Positions 32,775-41,366 of a stretch of 51,243 nucleotides of DNA are shown one piece after another; position 1 is the stretch's first letter, and each line of letters opens with the position of its first letter. The stretch spans positions 1 through 51,243 of IMG/VR virus record IMGVR_UViG_3300027917_000060; one strand, written 5' to 3'. The notes beneath the pieces are model-generated. The model was not told the DNA's origin. It searched no databases and saw only the letters and a list, made by a program, of their open reading frames with translations. The DNA is from a virus. The translations under genes were made by a program, and so were the position numbers.

Positions 32775-33698
32775 TTACAGCGACAGGGGGTAGTTGAGGC
32801 GTACCAGTCGATATTCCGTGGCCGACCATGCGGCAGGCACGACACCGAAGTACACCTTCGCACCGACTGTCGCGACTTGGTTCACGGGGTCACTGGTACC
32901 GCCGCTCCCCAGTTGTTTGACGAACGTGCGCGCCGTCATGTCGCTGATCTCGGTGACGTAATACGCATCGGGCGCGAACATGTAGTTACGCGCGCCGCTG
33001 ACAGCCGCCGAAATCGGTGCGGTCTCCTTGATGTTCGAGGAGGTGACGAAGCGTGCACCGTAAAGACGCCCGATTTCACCGATGTAGATGCGATCCGCAT
33101 TTCCCTCGGTGTACTTCGTGACGTCGAGCCACGCACCACCACTCAAGTTGATCTGCAAGTCGTATGCAGCCTTTGGGTGGATGATGCAAGGATAGTGGTT
33201 GTCGGGCGGGCGTGGGTTGTCCGCAGAATCGAGCGTCACTACAGCCTGAATGATGTCCGCAGGCTTGAGATAGTCGGTTCCGGTACCCTCGGACTGAATG
33301 GCTCCTGTCGCGGACAGCGCATCACGCACCGTGGTGTCCATCTTCTTTGCGATGTCCCGCGCGATGTCGACAAGCGACAGCTCGACGACGTCCGAAAGCG
33401 CAGTCATCACCAGCACGTCGGAGTGCTTGTACGCGCCCGCATATTGAGCCATCGTGCCCGAGATGTACTGGTCGCTGATTGGGCACGTCCCGATCACCGT
33501 TCCCTCGGTGTTTGCGAACACGATGTTCTTCTTCAACAGCCTCGGGATCTTGATGGTCGTACCGAAGTTACGCGGCACGGTCCTCTTGGTCCCGAACTGA
33601 TAGAAGTACAAGTTCGGGTACAGGTTCTCACCGAGCACCGCATCCCAGTAAGGCGGGATGAAATGGGTGAGGGTGCTGCTGGTTGTAGGTCCAGCCAT
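32775..33698 (-). CDS. Major capsid protein, N4-gp56 family
   Basis: 307 residues with the HK97-fold pattern of the N4-gp56 capsid family: N-terminal ...FYQFGTKRTVPRNFGTTIKIPRL, a central LSDVVELSLVDIARDIAKKMDTTVRDAL spine-like helix, YPCIIHPKAAYDLQ, IYIGEIGRLYGARFVTSSNI and a beta-rich C-terminus (VATVGAKVYFGVVPAAW). It forms the icosahedral shell. GAGGT precedes ATG 33698. Order portal, scaffold, capsid is standard, and the strong terminator downstream is consistent with the high transcription expected for this gene. Confidence 0.92.
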   Translation of the reverse strand: MAGPTTSSTLTHFIPPYWDAVLGENLYPNLYFYQFGTKRTVPRNFGTTIKIPRLLKKNIVFANTEGTVIGTCPISDQYISGTMAQYAGAYKHSDVLVMTALSDVVELSLVDIARDIAKKMDTTVRDALSATGAIQSEGTGTDYLKPADIIQAVVTLDSADNPRPPDNHYPCIIHPKAAYDLQINLSGGAWLDVTKYTEGNADRIYIGEIGRLYGARFVTSSNIKETAPISAAVSGARNYMFAPDAYYVTEISDMTARTFVKQLGSGGTSDPVNQVATVGAKVYFGVVPAAWSATEYRLVRLNYPLSL

Positions 33699-33700
33699 TT

Positions 33701-34720
33701 CTACCTCGTGTAAACGTCAGGTCCCCAGTCGTTTGCAGTCCTCATTCCGTACTTTTCAAGTACTTTGCGCTTCTCGAACGCAGTCTTCGCTGCGGTGAAC
33801 TCTTGCGCAATTCTCTGCTGCAAGGGGACTTCGGCTTCTGTATGCGATTTCTGCCGATTGTTTTCGATGTAGGTTACGCGGCGCGCCGCAGCTTGTTCCG
33901 GGCTGACACGTGCTTGCGTGGGCTTGGGCTGCCTGGAAGCAGGAGTCTTCGCTTTTTCGGCATTGACCATCTGCTGTATCGCCTGGATCTTTGCAGGGCC
34001 TTCCGGCATCTGCGCGATCCAGGGATACGTGCCAGCGATCCGTTGCTCGGTCGCCTGGTCGATCCCTGCGCTCGTCTTCATGAGCTGGAGCTGCTGCATG
34101 TAGAGTTGCAGGCCTTGTTGCTGCAACCCCTGCATGTATGCGTCGACGCGCTGTAACACGTTGTCAACGTCACGCGGCTCCAAGAAGTCTCCCTCGCCCT
34201 TGTCCGGGAAGTACGTGTCGGGAAACTGCGGTTGCGCCTGCTGCGGTACATTGTACGGCAGCTGTTGAGGTGGTGCGTAGTAAGGTGCTTGCGGTGGTTG
34301 GTATTGCGCTTGTTGAGGCGCTTGCGCAAAGGCTGCCCGCATCGAGCCTAGCTCAGCCTTCATTTGTTCCAGCTGTTGCATAGCTTCCTGTGCGGTGCGT
34401 CGCCACTCGCCCTTTTCGTTCTCGGAATCTCCGTACATCTTCTTCCAGTCCTGATAACCTTCGCCTTCTTGGGACTCGGCGTCTTGCGCGTACAGAGCTT
34501 CCTCAGGACGCGGTTCTGCTTCCTCGTAATTTCCAGGAACTTGGGGTGAATTTATCCCAGACCCCACTCCACGATCATTCGCGTCGAATCGCCCACCTTC
34601 CTGGTACGATTCTCCCTGCATCATGGTGTGGAACTCATTGATAGCGCCATCAGTGGCTGGCCCTTGCGATACCACCTTCTCGCCCTTACCTAGCAGCTCT
34701 CTTGCCGTACTCTCGTCCAT
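33701..34720 (-). CDS. Scaffolding protein
   Basis: 339 residues, acidic and Gln/Pro-rich, located directly before the major capsid gene, as expected for a scaffold. Residues about 85-120 (DSENEKGEWRRTAQEAMQQLEQMKAELGSMRAAF) form a coiled coil; about 120-170 is a QAPYYAPPQQLPYN-type disordered linker; the C-terminal part is helical and basic (RRVTYIENNRQK, TAAKTAFEKRKVLEKYG), which fits capsid-binding ends of scaffolds. Excellent AAGGAGG before ATG 34720. Confidence 0.85.
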   Translation of the reverse strand: MDESTARELLGKGEKVVSQGPATDGAINEFHTMMQGESYQEGGRFDANDRGVGSGINSPQVPGNYEEAEPRPEEALYAQDAESQEGEGYQDWKKMYGDSENEKGEWRRTAQEAMQQLEQMKAELGSMRAAFAQAPQQAQYQPPQAPYYAPPQQLPYNVPQQAQPQFPDTYFPDKGEGDFLEPRDVDNVLQRVDAYMQGLQQQGLQLYMQQLQLMKTSAGIDQATEQRIAGTYPWIAQMPEGPAKIQAIQQMVNAEKAKTPASRQPKPTQARVSPEQAAARRVTYIENNRQKSHTEAEVPLQQRIAQEFTAAKTAFEKRKVLEKYGMRTANDWGPDVYTR

Positions 34721-34821
34721 CGGTGCCTCCTTCGGCTTTGAAACCTACATCGACTCTGTCTCACTGGGCGTCTCGCTTTGACACGCAACGCACAGCCACA
34801 TCGTCTTTGCGGGGCAAGCAG

Positions 34822-35217
34822 CTACCGACTGGCTGTGAAACCAGTGTATCTGCTTTCACCAGTTACATTTAACACATCCTCTCCGTGGATGCCAGTTGTT
34901 CGTTGTGCGCGGTCCTCCTGTTTCAGCTTCTTGTCGTGTAGGTCCTCGTATTGCCGGTTGAGGATCGCTGGAAATGCGAGCAATCGTTCGATGACGTGTA
35001 GTGCTGCTCGTTTCTCGTTGTCTCGTGAGTTGCCGAACTTGTCAACGGCGCCATTGAGTAGCTCGGCAACGAGGTCTTTGCGTACACGTTGCATGCGTGC
35101 CATGTAATCTGTCCACGCTGGTTGCGAGCCGAGCGCGGCGTACAGTGCGTGCAAGCGTGCAACGTCGTCATAGTTAGAGACCTGTATCGGCGATGGGAGC
35201 CCCGCTTCGGTCAACAA
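34822..35217 (-). CDS. Small helical protein between portal and scaffold (about 131 aa, start uncertain)
   Basis: The frame encodes a convincing helical protein (YDDVARLHALYAALGSQPAWTDYMARMQRVRKDLVAELL ... ALHVIERLLAFPAILNRQYEDL) like the small proteins that commonly follow portal genes. It begins inside the 3' end of the portal gene in another frame. No ATG lies close to the portal stop: a TTG at 35217 gives a 44-nt overlap, while an ATG at 35373 with AGGGGGAG upstream would give a 200-nt overlap. I list the TTG start. Function unknown; head maturation or a packaging accessory role is possible. Confidence 0.65.
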   Translation of the reverse strand: MLTEAGLPSPIQVSNYDDVARLHALYAALGSQPAWTDYMARMQRVRKDLVAELLNGAVDKFGNSRDNEKRAALHVIERLLAFPAILNRQYEDLHDKKLKQEDRAQRTTGIHGEDVLNVTGESRYTGFTASR

Positions 35218-37231
35218 TTCCGCCAGTTGCGCTCGCTCGGTCTCCCGGATTCTGCACGTTTTGCATCGGGTTGTTTTGACCGTTTCCACCAGCGCCGCCA
35301 GGGAATTGCGCGGGACCTTGCATAGGCCCTTGAGGCCCCTGCCCACTTTCTGCGCCCATGCCTTGATTTTCATTCGGTGCTCCCCCTGCCATGCCCTGCG
35401 CAGCTTGCATTGCCATCATCTGCTGCAGCATGACTTCTTCCTCGGTTCGTACGTACTTGTCCGGGTCCTTCCAGCCACGATCTTGCATGAGCTTGCGTAG
35501 GATCTGCTCGGGGCGCAAGTACGGGGCAAACGACGGGTTCGCAGCGAGTTGAACAAGCTCTTGGTCCATTTGGAGGCGAGTCTCCTTGGACAACGCGAAC
35601 ATCCCACCGCTTACGATAATGTCGATCGGTATCTGGATTTCCGCCAGGTCGACCTGCGCGTACTCCTCGCCCACGGTGCGGACGATGCGGGGTGAGGACA
35701 TGCGCATTTGCAGCCACTTCCAGGTGCGTTCGAGCAGCTCCTTCTTGACGGTGTAGTCGTTCCACATGGTGTAGAGCATGTGGCGCGCGTTGCCTTGCTG
35801 AATTTTACGCTCGACTTCGGTAGCTGTCTGTCTATCTTGGGCGCCGACGCCTTGCATGATGTCGCTGGCTGCGGCGGCGTGCTCGGCCTGGGTCTGACGA
35901 TACTGGTCCTCATTCCACGCATCGGGCAGCACCGGCCTGCGCTCAAGTACGCTGAACACGTCCCTGACCGTTTCGCCTTGTTCGGGGCGCACCTCGATCA
36001 CGCCTGCGGGTTGAATGAGGAACTGGTTGTCACTGACTACTGCGTCAGCTTTGTACAGATACTGCTGCCAGATGCCAAGGAATACCTCGTCGAGGCGCAT
36101 GTTTGCGAGCCGTGACTGCTGGTCCGCGAGCGGGCCGATGTAGCGCAGAATCGACTCGCCGTACAAGCGCTTAGGGATGGGTACCGACTTTATGGGAAAG
36201 TAAGGAGGTCTGCCATCAGGAGTCGGCGAGGGTTCGTCGCGAAGTACGTATTTACCCTCAGCTATCACGGTAAGACGCCAGGCGGAGTCGTCTTTCTCGC
36301 GTAGCTCTTGCGGTACCCATCCCCAGCATTGCCATAGTTTGATGCCGATGCCGTCACGCATCGGAGTGGTGAGGTGAAGGGGGATACCCTCAGTCGCTTC
36401 GGGCTCTCGTGCATATTCTACGGATACGCCCGCCGACGTGCCCGAGCGTGCATCACTAAGACTATCCCCTCCTTTCATCATCGCGTTGGGAGGAGGTATC
36501 GAGGCCATGAGTGCGGCGAACTCAGTCTTGTCGTATACGCCAAGATGATCTTGAACGTCTTGCAGCTTTTCGACCGTGGTGTCGATCTCTTCGATGAACC
36601 ACTCGTACTCGCCCGTTGGGTCGGGGAACACACGGTCGAGCGTGAGCCAATCGAAGTCGACGTTGTTGTACGCCTCTTCCGTCACGACCTTGGCTTCGAC
36701 GCCCATGACCTCCATGCCTGTTTCTTCGTCAATAATTGGCGTCGGCACGAGTACCTGGCGCTCGGTGTACTCTTCCTTCCAGACGATCTTGCCCCACGCA
36801 TGCCCCATGATCAGGGCGTACTTGAGCGCTTCGTACATCTTAGGGAAGAGTTCCATCTCTTCGACTGTGGCGCGCAGGAGTGACTCGCACATGAGTTCGT
36901 ACTCGGAGTCACGGCGTTGGCGAGCTTCGACGCTGAACCAGTCCGGCGTGTCGAACATGCCGATGACGTAGCGTGGAAGCAGCGTTTCGATGACCTTGTA
37001 GACCGTGGGGATGACTTCGTTGGCGCGCCACCAGTCGGCAGGGTCCTCCATGGGCTCGGCCCAATTCCGGTACCACTTCCAGTACTTGATCCAGTCGCCT
37101 TCGTAGAGCTGCTTGAGTTCTTGCGAACGCTGGCGACGCGCGGTCCATAGGTTGATGCGTACGTCGAAGGGGCCGTTGAGCTGGTTAGGCCCCTCGAAAT
37201 ACGCACCGCTCGATCCTGCCATGAAAGGCAT
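35174..37231 (-). CDS. Portal protein (podovirus type, 685 aa)
   Basis: N-terminal YEGDWIKYWKWYRNWAEPMEDPADWWRANEVIPTVYKVIETLLPRYVIGMFDTPDWF is typical of podovirus head-tail connectors; the middle has WLTLDRVFPDPTGEYEWF and IKSVPIPKRLYGESILRYIGPLADQQSRLANMRLDEVF, matching portal wing and stem regions. The last 80 residues are Met/Gln/Gly/Pro-rich and probably disordered. The protein forms the dodecameric DNA channel at one vertex and docks the terminase. ATG 37231 has AAGGG upstream; a third-codon ATG is possible but has a poor ribosome site. Confidence 0.92.
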   Translation of the reverse strand: MPFMAGSSGAYFEGPNQLNGPFDVRINLWTARRQRSQELKQLYEGDWIKYWKWYRNWAEPMEDPADWWRANEVIPTVYKVIETLLPRYVIGMFDTPDWFSVEARQRRDSEYELMCESLLRATVEEMELFPKMYEALKYALIMGHAWGKIVWKEEYTERQVLVPTPIIDEETGMEVMGVEAKVVTEEAYNNVDFDWLTLDRVFPDPTGEYEWFIEEIDTTVEKLQDVQDHLGVYDKTEFAALMASIPPPNAMMKGGDSLSDARSGTSAGVSVEYAREPEATEGIPLHLTTPMRDGIGIKLWQCWGWVPQELREKDDSAWRLTVIAEGKYVLRDEPSPTPDGRPPYFPIKSVPIPKRLYGESILRYIGPLADQQSRLANMRLDEVFLGIWQQYLYKADAVVSDNQFLIQPAGVIEVRPEQGETVRDVFSVLERRPVLPDAWNEDQYRQTQAEHAAAASDIMQGVGAQDRQTATEVERKIQQGNARHMLYTMWNDYTVKKELLERTWKWLQMRMSSPRIVRTVGEEYAQVDLAEIQIPIDIIVSGGMFALSKETRLQMDQELVQLAANPSFAPYLRPEQILRKLMQDRGWKDPDKYVRTEEEVMLQQMMAMQAAQGMAGGAPNENQGMGAESGQGPQGPMQGPAQFPGGAGGNGQNNPMQNVQNPGDRASATGGIVDRSGAPIADTGL

Positions 37232-37233
37232 AG

Positions 37234-37455
37234 TTATCCCTTTTTCTTCCTGTACGCGGCGCGCTTCACTCCGCCCATCTTCTCAAGCTCTTGGCGATTC
37301 TTCATCTGCTGCGCATCGTACGACTTTGCATGGCTCATTGTCTCTGTGCCCGCAAAGTACTTTCGACGCTTCTTCGCAGGAATCTTCTTGAGATTCTTGG
37401 CGATCGACGCCATGCGCGCTGACTTGCTACGTCGAGGCTTACTTCTTGCTGCCAC
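37234..37455 (-). CDS. Small basic protein (73 aa, GTG start)
   Basis: Lys/Arg-rich protein (MAARSKPRRSKSARMASIAKNL, KKIPAKKRRKYFAG, ending GGVKRAAYRKKKG). GTG 37455 with AAGGGAG upstream overlaps the end of the previous small basic gene by 17 nt; longer versions of the frame lie wholly within that gene. Likely a nucleic-acid-binding head protein; no family recognised. Confidence 0.7.
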   Translation of the reverse strand: MAARSKPRRSKSARMASIAKNLKKIPAKKRRKYFAGTETMSHAKSYDAQQMKNRQELEKMGGVKRAAYRKKKG

Positions 37456-37585
37456 GTCTCTTCTCCCTTGACGGCTTCCACCCCGTCTTGCGCAGCGTGC
37501 CGTAGACGTACGCATTGGCACGTTTCTTCGAAAAGCCCTTCTTACGGGCCTTGGACTTCAGGGCGCGTTCTAGTTTCTTGGGCAT
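37439..37585 (-). CDS. Small basic phage protein MPKKLERALK type (48 aa)
   Basis: Encodes MPKKLERALKSKARKKG followed by ANAYVYGTLRKTGWKP, a short Lys/Arg-rich protein type seen often in phage structural regions. Its function is unknown. It is short enough to be missed by length cut-offs, but both ends and the overlap with the next gene are consistent. Confidence 0.75.
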   Translation of the reverse strand: MPKKLERALKSKARKKGFSKKRANAYVYGTLRKTGWKPSREKRRGSKK

Positions 37586-37588
37586 GGC

Positions 37589-37969
37589 TTAGTCACTCAG
37601 GAGCCAGTATTGGATATTGCATGACGCTGTGTCAGCTTTGAGGTAGAGCGCGCTGGCTGTGTCACCAAGGCGCAAGCACGCAAACTCTCCTGCCTTCAGT
37701 GCGCCTGTATATTGCGTGGGCGTGGCGTCCACGTTGAACTGCACGAAGTTCGTACTGTCCAAGTTCTTGATCATCAGGTAGCCAGGGTCGCTGACGTCAC
37801 CAAGATTGAGCGTCTCCTCAGACGTGCCTATCGCCTGAATACCCGTCGTCACCGCCGAGCTGGCCGTCACATCAAACGTCCCCGAGAACTCCGCAGGGTT
37901 GACACTCACCTCCCCTGCCGTCGACGGGTTGTAGTTGAACGTGATCTTGAGAGTAAGTTCGTCAGCCAT
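37589..37969 (-). CDS. Beta-rich structural protein candidate (126 aa)
   Basis: Beta-sandwich-like sequence (LTLKITFNYNPSTAGEVSVN, TSEETLNLGDVSDPGYLMIKNLDSTNFVQFNVD, GEFACLRLGDTASALYLKADTASCNIQYWLL). Proteins of this size and strand pattern are frequent head-decoration or tail-spike accessory proteins of phages. Located among small genes upstream of the portal. No specific family recognised. Confidence 0.7.
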   Translation of the reverse strand: MADELTLKITFNYNPSTAGEVSVNPAEFSGTFDVTASSAVTTGIQAIGTSEETLNLGDVSDPGYLMIKNLDSTNFVQFNVDATPTQYTGALKAGEFACLRLGDTASALYLKADTASCNIQYWLLSD

Positions 37970-37991
37970 TGTGTTCCTCTACGCCTAGGCG

Positions 37992-38186
37992 TTACGCCCT
38001 GTTCTTATTGACGCCGACGCCGCCGCCGTGCGCGATGTAGCCACTACGCTCACGTGCGAGCGAGGGCAGTCCTTTGCCTGGGTGTTTACGCTTGCGTTTC
38101 GCAGCGTCGTGCGCTTTCTTGCTTCGATACGTCATGCCGACGTCGTTCCCAGCAAGGCGTGGACGATAACGCAGCGTGGCCATCAT
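37992..38186 (-). CDS. Small basic protein (64 aa)
   Basis: Arg/Lys-rich (MATLRYRPRLAGNDVGMTYR, AHDAAKRKRKHPGKG) with a Gly/His-rich end (IAHGGGVGVNKNRA). Start overlaps the upstream stop as ATGA. Possible DNA-binding head protein; not recognised. Confidence 0.65.
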   Translation of the reverse strand: MMATLRYRPRLAGNDVGMTYRSKKAHDAAKRKRKHPGKGLPSLARERSGYIAHGGGVGVNKNRA

Positions 38187-38494
38187 CGTCTCCGTGCGGG
38201 CTTGCCTTTCGTCGCTAGCCCTTTTCGACGCACTGGTTTGCGTCGTCTACGTTGCGCAGGCGATGCACCCGCACTTTTTACGCCGCTGGGTGTGACACCG
38301 TACTTCGTGCCTTTACGCACGCTGGTTATTTTCGCGCGCCCGCCCTTTGGCTTCGGTGCGCGCTCCAAGTTCATCGTACGCATGCCCCCCTTGGTCTTCT
38401 CCATCAACTCGCCGCCTGTGTTGCGGTAGTATGGAGACTTCTTGCCGACAAACGGGTCAGTAAGTTTGCGCAGCGTAGATCGACGCTTGACCAT
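38183..38494 (-). CDS. Basic protein of unknown function (103 aa)
   Basis: Strongly basic throughout, with a C-terminal QRRRRKPVRRKGLATKGKPARRR tail similar to nucleic-acid-binding tails. ATG 38494 overlaps the previous TGA (TGATG). One of four consecutive small positively charged proteins between terminase and portal, which may be packaged with DNA or help capsid assembly; this is inference. Confidence 0.65.
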   Translation of the reverse strand: MVKRRSTLRKLTDPFVGKKSPYYRNTGGELMEKTKGGMRTMNLERAPKPKGGRAKITSVRKGTKYGVTPSGVKSAGASPAQRRRRKPVRRKGLATKGKPARRR

Positions 38495-38664
38495 CACTTG
38501 CCCCGTTTTGCCTGCTCCACAGCAGCCTTACCCTCAGCGCGCATCTTCGCGCTCGCGGCGCGTCGAGCTTCGAGTTCCTCGCGCGCTCGCCTCTGCGCCT
38601 GCAACCACCAGATGAGCGCTCCGACCAACCCAAGTACTGCGAGTACGAGTATCGCGGTGCCCAT
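38494..38664 (-). CDS. Small membrane protein (56 aa)
   Basis: One transmembrane helix (MGTAILVLAVLGLVGALIWWL, residues 1-21) followed by a charged helical tail (QRRAREELEARRAASAKMRAEGK). ATG 38664 forms TGATG with the previous stop and has GGAGG eight bases upstream; an ATG two codons earlier is too close to that site. Topology is N-out or signal-anchor type; role unknown. Confidence 0.65.
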   Translation of the reverse strand: MGTAILVLAVLGLVGALIWWLQAQRRAREELEARRAASAKMRAEGKAAVEQAKRGK

Positions 38665-38789
38665 CACCATCCCCTCCAGCCACAGCCGAACCAAGCTTCC
38701 TTCTTCGGCTTGGGCGGCGCTTTGGGCTCAGCCTTCTTCGCCTCCTGTTCCTTCTTGGATTCCTTTGTCTTCTTTGTAAAAGCCATCAT
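38664..38789 (-). CDS. Lys/Glu-rich microprotein with Trp/Cys tail (41 aa)
   Basis: Very short gene: a Lys/Glu/Pro-rich body (TKKTKESKKEQEAKK, PKAPPKPKKEA) ending in WFGCGWRGW. The start overlaps the upstream stop (ATGA) and the stop overlaps the next start (TGATG), so the frame is fixed on both sides. No family recognised; the conserved-looking aromatic tail could be an interaction motif. Confidence 0.6.
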   Translation of the reverse strand: MMAFTKKTKESKKEQEAKKAEPKAPPKPKKEAWFGCGWRGW

Positions 38790-39058
38790 GTACCTTCCCT
38801 ACTGATGGGGTGCGGCGCCCATTTGTCTCGCCGACCAGTATCGTTGCTGCTGTTCATCGGTGTGACAACTGGGTCGACGGGTGCCGTCATGTGTGGGGCG
38901 TGTTGATATGCATCTCGCGAGATGCCATCACGGGGGATTGATCCAGACATTTTGTACACCTGCCCTGCCTCTCCCATCTGAATCACGGTGCTCTCGCCTT
39001 CACCAAGCACGCGCTTTGCACTCGGCTTCCCGATCACTCCTTGCCGCAATCTAGCCAT
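38786..39058 (-). CDS. Hypothetical protein following the terminase (90 aa)
   Basis: MARLRQGVIGKPSAKRVLGEG start, then Pro/Asp/His-rich low complexity (YQHAPHMTAPVDPVVTP) and a basic end. ATG 39058 is one base after the terminase TAG and uses AAGGAG inside the terminase end. Not recognised. Confidence 0.65.
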   Translation of the reverse strand: MARLRQGVIGKPSAKRVLGEGESTVIQMGEAGQVYKMSGSIPRDGISRDAYQHAPHMTAPVDPVVTPMNSSNDTGRRDKWAPHPISREGT

Positions 39059-39059
39059 A

Positions 39060-40847
39060 CTAATTCTCCTTCCTAGGCAGTTTGCCCCAATCTATACGCT
39101 CGCTCCTACCCTTATCATAGTGATCGAAGTGCGGAATAGCCAAGCTGCCGTCTTCTTGGAGCCCGTAACGACCTGTCGGGTCGTCATTCGTCGATTTTGC
39201 TGGTGTGGCAAGCGCGGCACGGTTAAAAGTAGGCGTCGAGAGCTGGCGTGGGCGTAGATTTCGCACTTTCCACGCTTTTGCGTCACGAGTATGGGGGCGG
39301 ACGCGAATATCGGGGTGGAACGCCAGGCTCAGTGCGTCGATCGTGTCGTCGTGCGACCACTGGCCCATGTGAACCGCTTCGTCGACTATGACCTTGTGGA
39401 TGTTTTGCGGGAACCCCTGGACGAAGTGGATTTGACGTGCCATCGCGGGGTGTTGAAGGGCTTCGACGATGCGGACGAACTTCCGCCCCTGACCGCGCAC
39501 GTTGAGTGGGAAGATGGTGAGCGGGAGGTTTGCGCGGTTGAACTCACTACGCACCCATCCGAAAAAGGTATCCTCGCCGACTTTTTCCTTACAGAAGTTC
39601 GTGACGCTGTAGCCATGATCCGCCTTGCACTTCTGGTGCATGCTGATAATACGTTCAATGAACTCGCGGCCTTTGAGTTTGTCGCTGCGTAGAGCATCGG
39701 TGAGGTACAGGTGTCCGTAACTGTCGAAATGCCCGACGAACGCGACGGTGTAGTCGCCTCGCATCAAGATCTGCTCGTCCTTGGTCGCAGAGTCTACGAA
39801 GAACGCGCTGAACACGACGCCGCCAGGCAGGCGCGGTATCCACGTATCAAACCACTCTTCCTCGAACTTCTTCCCCGCTGGTGACATGCAGACGTTCATG
39901 TACTGCTTCCACCAGTCTTCCTCGCCACGCTTGGCGTCCATGGAGTACTGCGCGAGTTCTTGCAGCAACGTCTCACGGCTCCACACGGTGGGGAGGATCG
40001 GCTCGCCTTCGACACGGGGGTTCGTGACGGGGGCGCCGTGTTCGTCTTCGAGGCAGTGGCGAACCTTGGACTCGAACGCTGTGCTTACTTGCAGCGAGGT
40101 GTCTACTTCGTCGCCTCGGTCCTCGCCAAGCATTGCGCCGTAGATGTCGTTGTAGGCCCAACGCGTCCCGACAACGAACATCATGTTGTAAGCGCCGGTT
40201 TTGTCGACGATAGGAATTAAGTCGTTGAAGTCCTTGAGCGATTTGTCGGCTTGCTCGGGAGTGTTGACGTGACGTTTCTCGATGGGGTCATCGGCGATGA
40301 GTATGTCGCAACGTCGGCCCGCAACAGGCGCGCCAAGGTAAAAACTACGAAACGTCGGATCGATGAGGTTGTGGGCGTCACGTAGAGGGTGGGTAAAGTC
40401 ATAAGTGCGCCCAAACTGCTGGTCACGTTTGACGCGGTACTCGGGGAATACGCTGAGGAAATGCTCGTTGTACTGGAATTGACGCTTGACCATCTGGCAG
40501 AAGTGCTGCGCGGTGTCGTCGAGGGCTGAGACGAGGATGATGCGTACATTGGGGTCCCTTACGATGCGCCAGACTGCGTGTGCGATCGTGACAAGATACG
40601 TTTTGCGATGCCCGCGCGGCATGAGCAGCAGTTTGCGCGCGCCTTTCTTGTCCGTGCCGACCCACTCGCAGACGGGCAGGTGCAGCTTGTCGTAGTAGTG
40701 CGTAGGCGCCGTGTCGGGCCAAAGCACTTCCGTGGCGAAGAACCACAGATCCTTGAGGCCGAGTTCGCGCGTCTGGATGCGGAGTTCCTCATCCATGAAC
40801 GCGAGGACTTCGAGGTCCTCAGCTGTGGCTAGCTTGTCTTTTGCCAT
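39060..40847 (-). CDS. terL: Terminase large subunit (ATPase and nuclease)
   Basis: 595 residues. The ATPase domain shows the Walker-A-like PRGHRKT (77-83) of podovirus-type terminases, IILVSALDDTAQ, and Walker B DILIADD (181-187). The nuclease domain has VVFSAFFVDSATKDE, DYTVAFVGHF and a late HDDTIDALSLAF acidic motif. It powers DNA translocation through the portal and cuts the concatemer. The 3' end provides the ribosome site for the next gene; the 5' end overlaps a membrane-protein gene by 19 nt. Confidence 0.95.
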   Translation of the reverse strand: MAKDKLATAEDLEVLAFMDEELRIQTRELGLKDLWFFATEVLWPDTAPTHYYDKLHLPVCEWVGTDKKGARKLLLMPRGHRKTYLVTIAHAVWRIVRDPNVRIILVSALDDTAQHFCQMVKRQFQYNEHFLSVFPEYRVKRDQQFGRTYDFTHPLRDAHNLIDPTFRSFYLGAPVAGRRCDILIADDPIEKRHVNTPEQADKSLKDFNDLIPIVDKTGAYNMMFVVGTRWAYNDIYGAMLGEDRGDEVDTSLQVSTAFESKVRHCLEDEHGAPVTNPRVEGEPILPTVWSRETLLQELAQYSMDAKRGEEDWWKQYMNVCMSPAGKKFEEEWFDTWIPRLPGGVVFSAFFVDSATKDEQILMRGDYTVAFVGHFDSYGHLYLTDALRSDKLKGREFIERIISMHQKCKADHGYSVTNFCKEKVGEDTFFGWVRSEFNRANLPLTIFPLNVRGQGRKFVRIVEALQHPAMARQIHFVQGFPQNIHKVIVDEAVHMGQWSHDDTIDALSLAFHPDIRVRPHTRDAKAWKVRNLRPRQLSTPTFNRAALATPAKSTNDDPTGRYGLQEDGSLAIPHFDHYDKGRSERIDWGKLPRKEN

Positions 40848-41116
40848 AAACGATAGTTACGGTATGCGACGGCGCCGTAGACGATGCCGCCTGCTGCATA
40901 CATCCACCATGGGACGCCGATGAGCAGTAGCAAGACGAACACGATGACTTTGATTGCGGCGAGCGCGGTGCGCTTGCCCTCCTTCTCCATCAACCAGCGG
41001 ATGATGGGGTTCGCCTCTTTGTAGCCCGTACTGTCAACTAGCACGCGCTTCGAGGTGTAGAAGTCTGCGGCGGCGCCAAGGATGAAGACTGCGATGCCTA
41101 GCGCGAACAGCATCAT
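40829..41116 (-). CDS. Integral membrane protein (95 aa)
   Basis: Two or three hydrophobic segments: residues 2-18 (LFALGIAVFILGAAAD), about 55-70 (IKVIVFVLLLLIGVPWW) and about 70-85. The EANPIIRWLMEKEG loop between them resembles DUF5658-like membrane proteins. ATGA overlap with the upstream Cys-rich gene. A holin-type role is conceivable but the lysis genes are at the other end of the operon. Confidence 0.65.
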   Translation of the reverse strand: MMLFALGIAVFILGAAADFYTSKRVLVDSTGYKEANPIIRWLMEKEGKRTALAAIKVIVFVLLLLIGVPWWMYAAGGIVYGAVAYRNYRLWQKTS

Positions 41117-41223
41117 TTCACGCGCTTCTTTGGATCAGGGCATTCTGGGCACCCTGGGCACTCACCATAGCTGTCCACCATGCACTGGTGGCAAATCAGA
41201 AACTCGCCGTGTGGGCATTTCAT
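41113..41223 (-). CDS. Cys-rich mini zinc-finger protein (36 aa)
   Basis: Only 36 residues but with six cysteines and two histidines (MKCPHGEFLICHQCMVDSYG, then CPGCPECP), a zinc-knuckle-like arrangement. Start overlaps the upstream stop (TGATG) and the stop overlaps the next start (ATGA), fixing the frame. Probable metal-binding microprotein; target unknown. Confidence 0.6.
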   Translation of the reverse strand: MKCPHGEFLICHQCMVDSYGECPGCPECPDPKKRVK

Positions 41224-41366
41224 CACTTACTCCACTTCGCCTTCAACGCGTCGAGCAATTTCCACGCGATCATCACGATCGCGACGAGCAGCCCTAGCTT
41301 CCAGCCGATGCGAATCACTGCGTCGGCGATGTCCTGAGGTGCCCAGTTTGAGATCGCGATAATCAT
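41223..41366 (-). CDS. Small membrane protein (47 aa)
   Basis: MIIAISNWAPQDIADAVIRIG followed by one hydrophobic helix (WKLGLLVAIVMIAWKLL) and a short basic tail. ATGA overlap with the upstream gene and TGATG with the next confirm both ends, although the ribosome site is weak, consistent with coupled translation. Role unknown. Confidence 0.6.
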   Translation of the reverse strand: MIIAISNWAPQDIADAVIRIGWKLGLLVAIVMIAWKLLDALKAKWSK

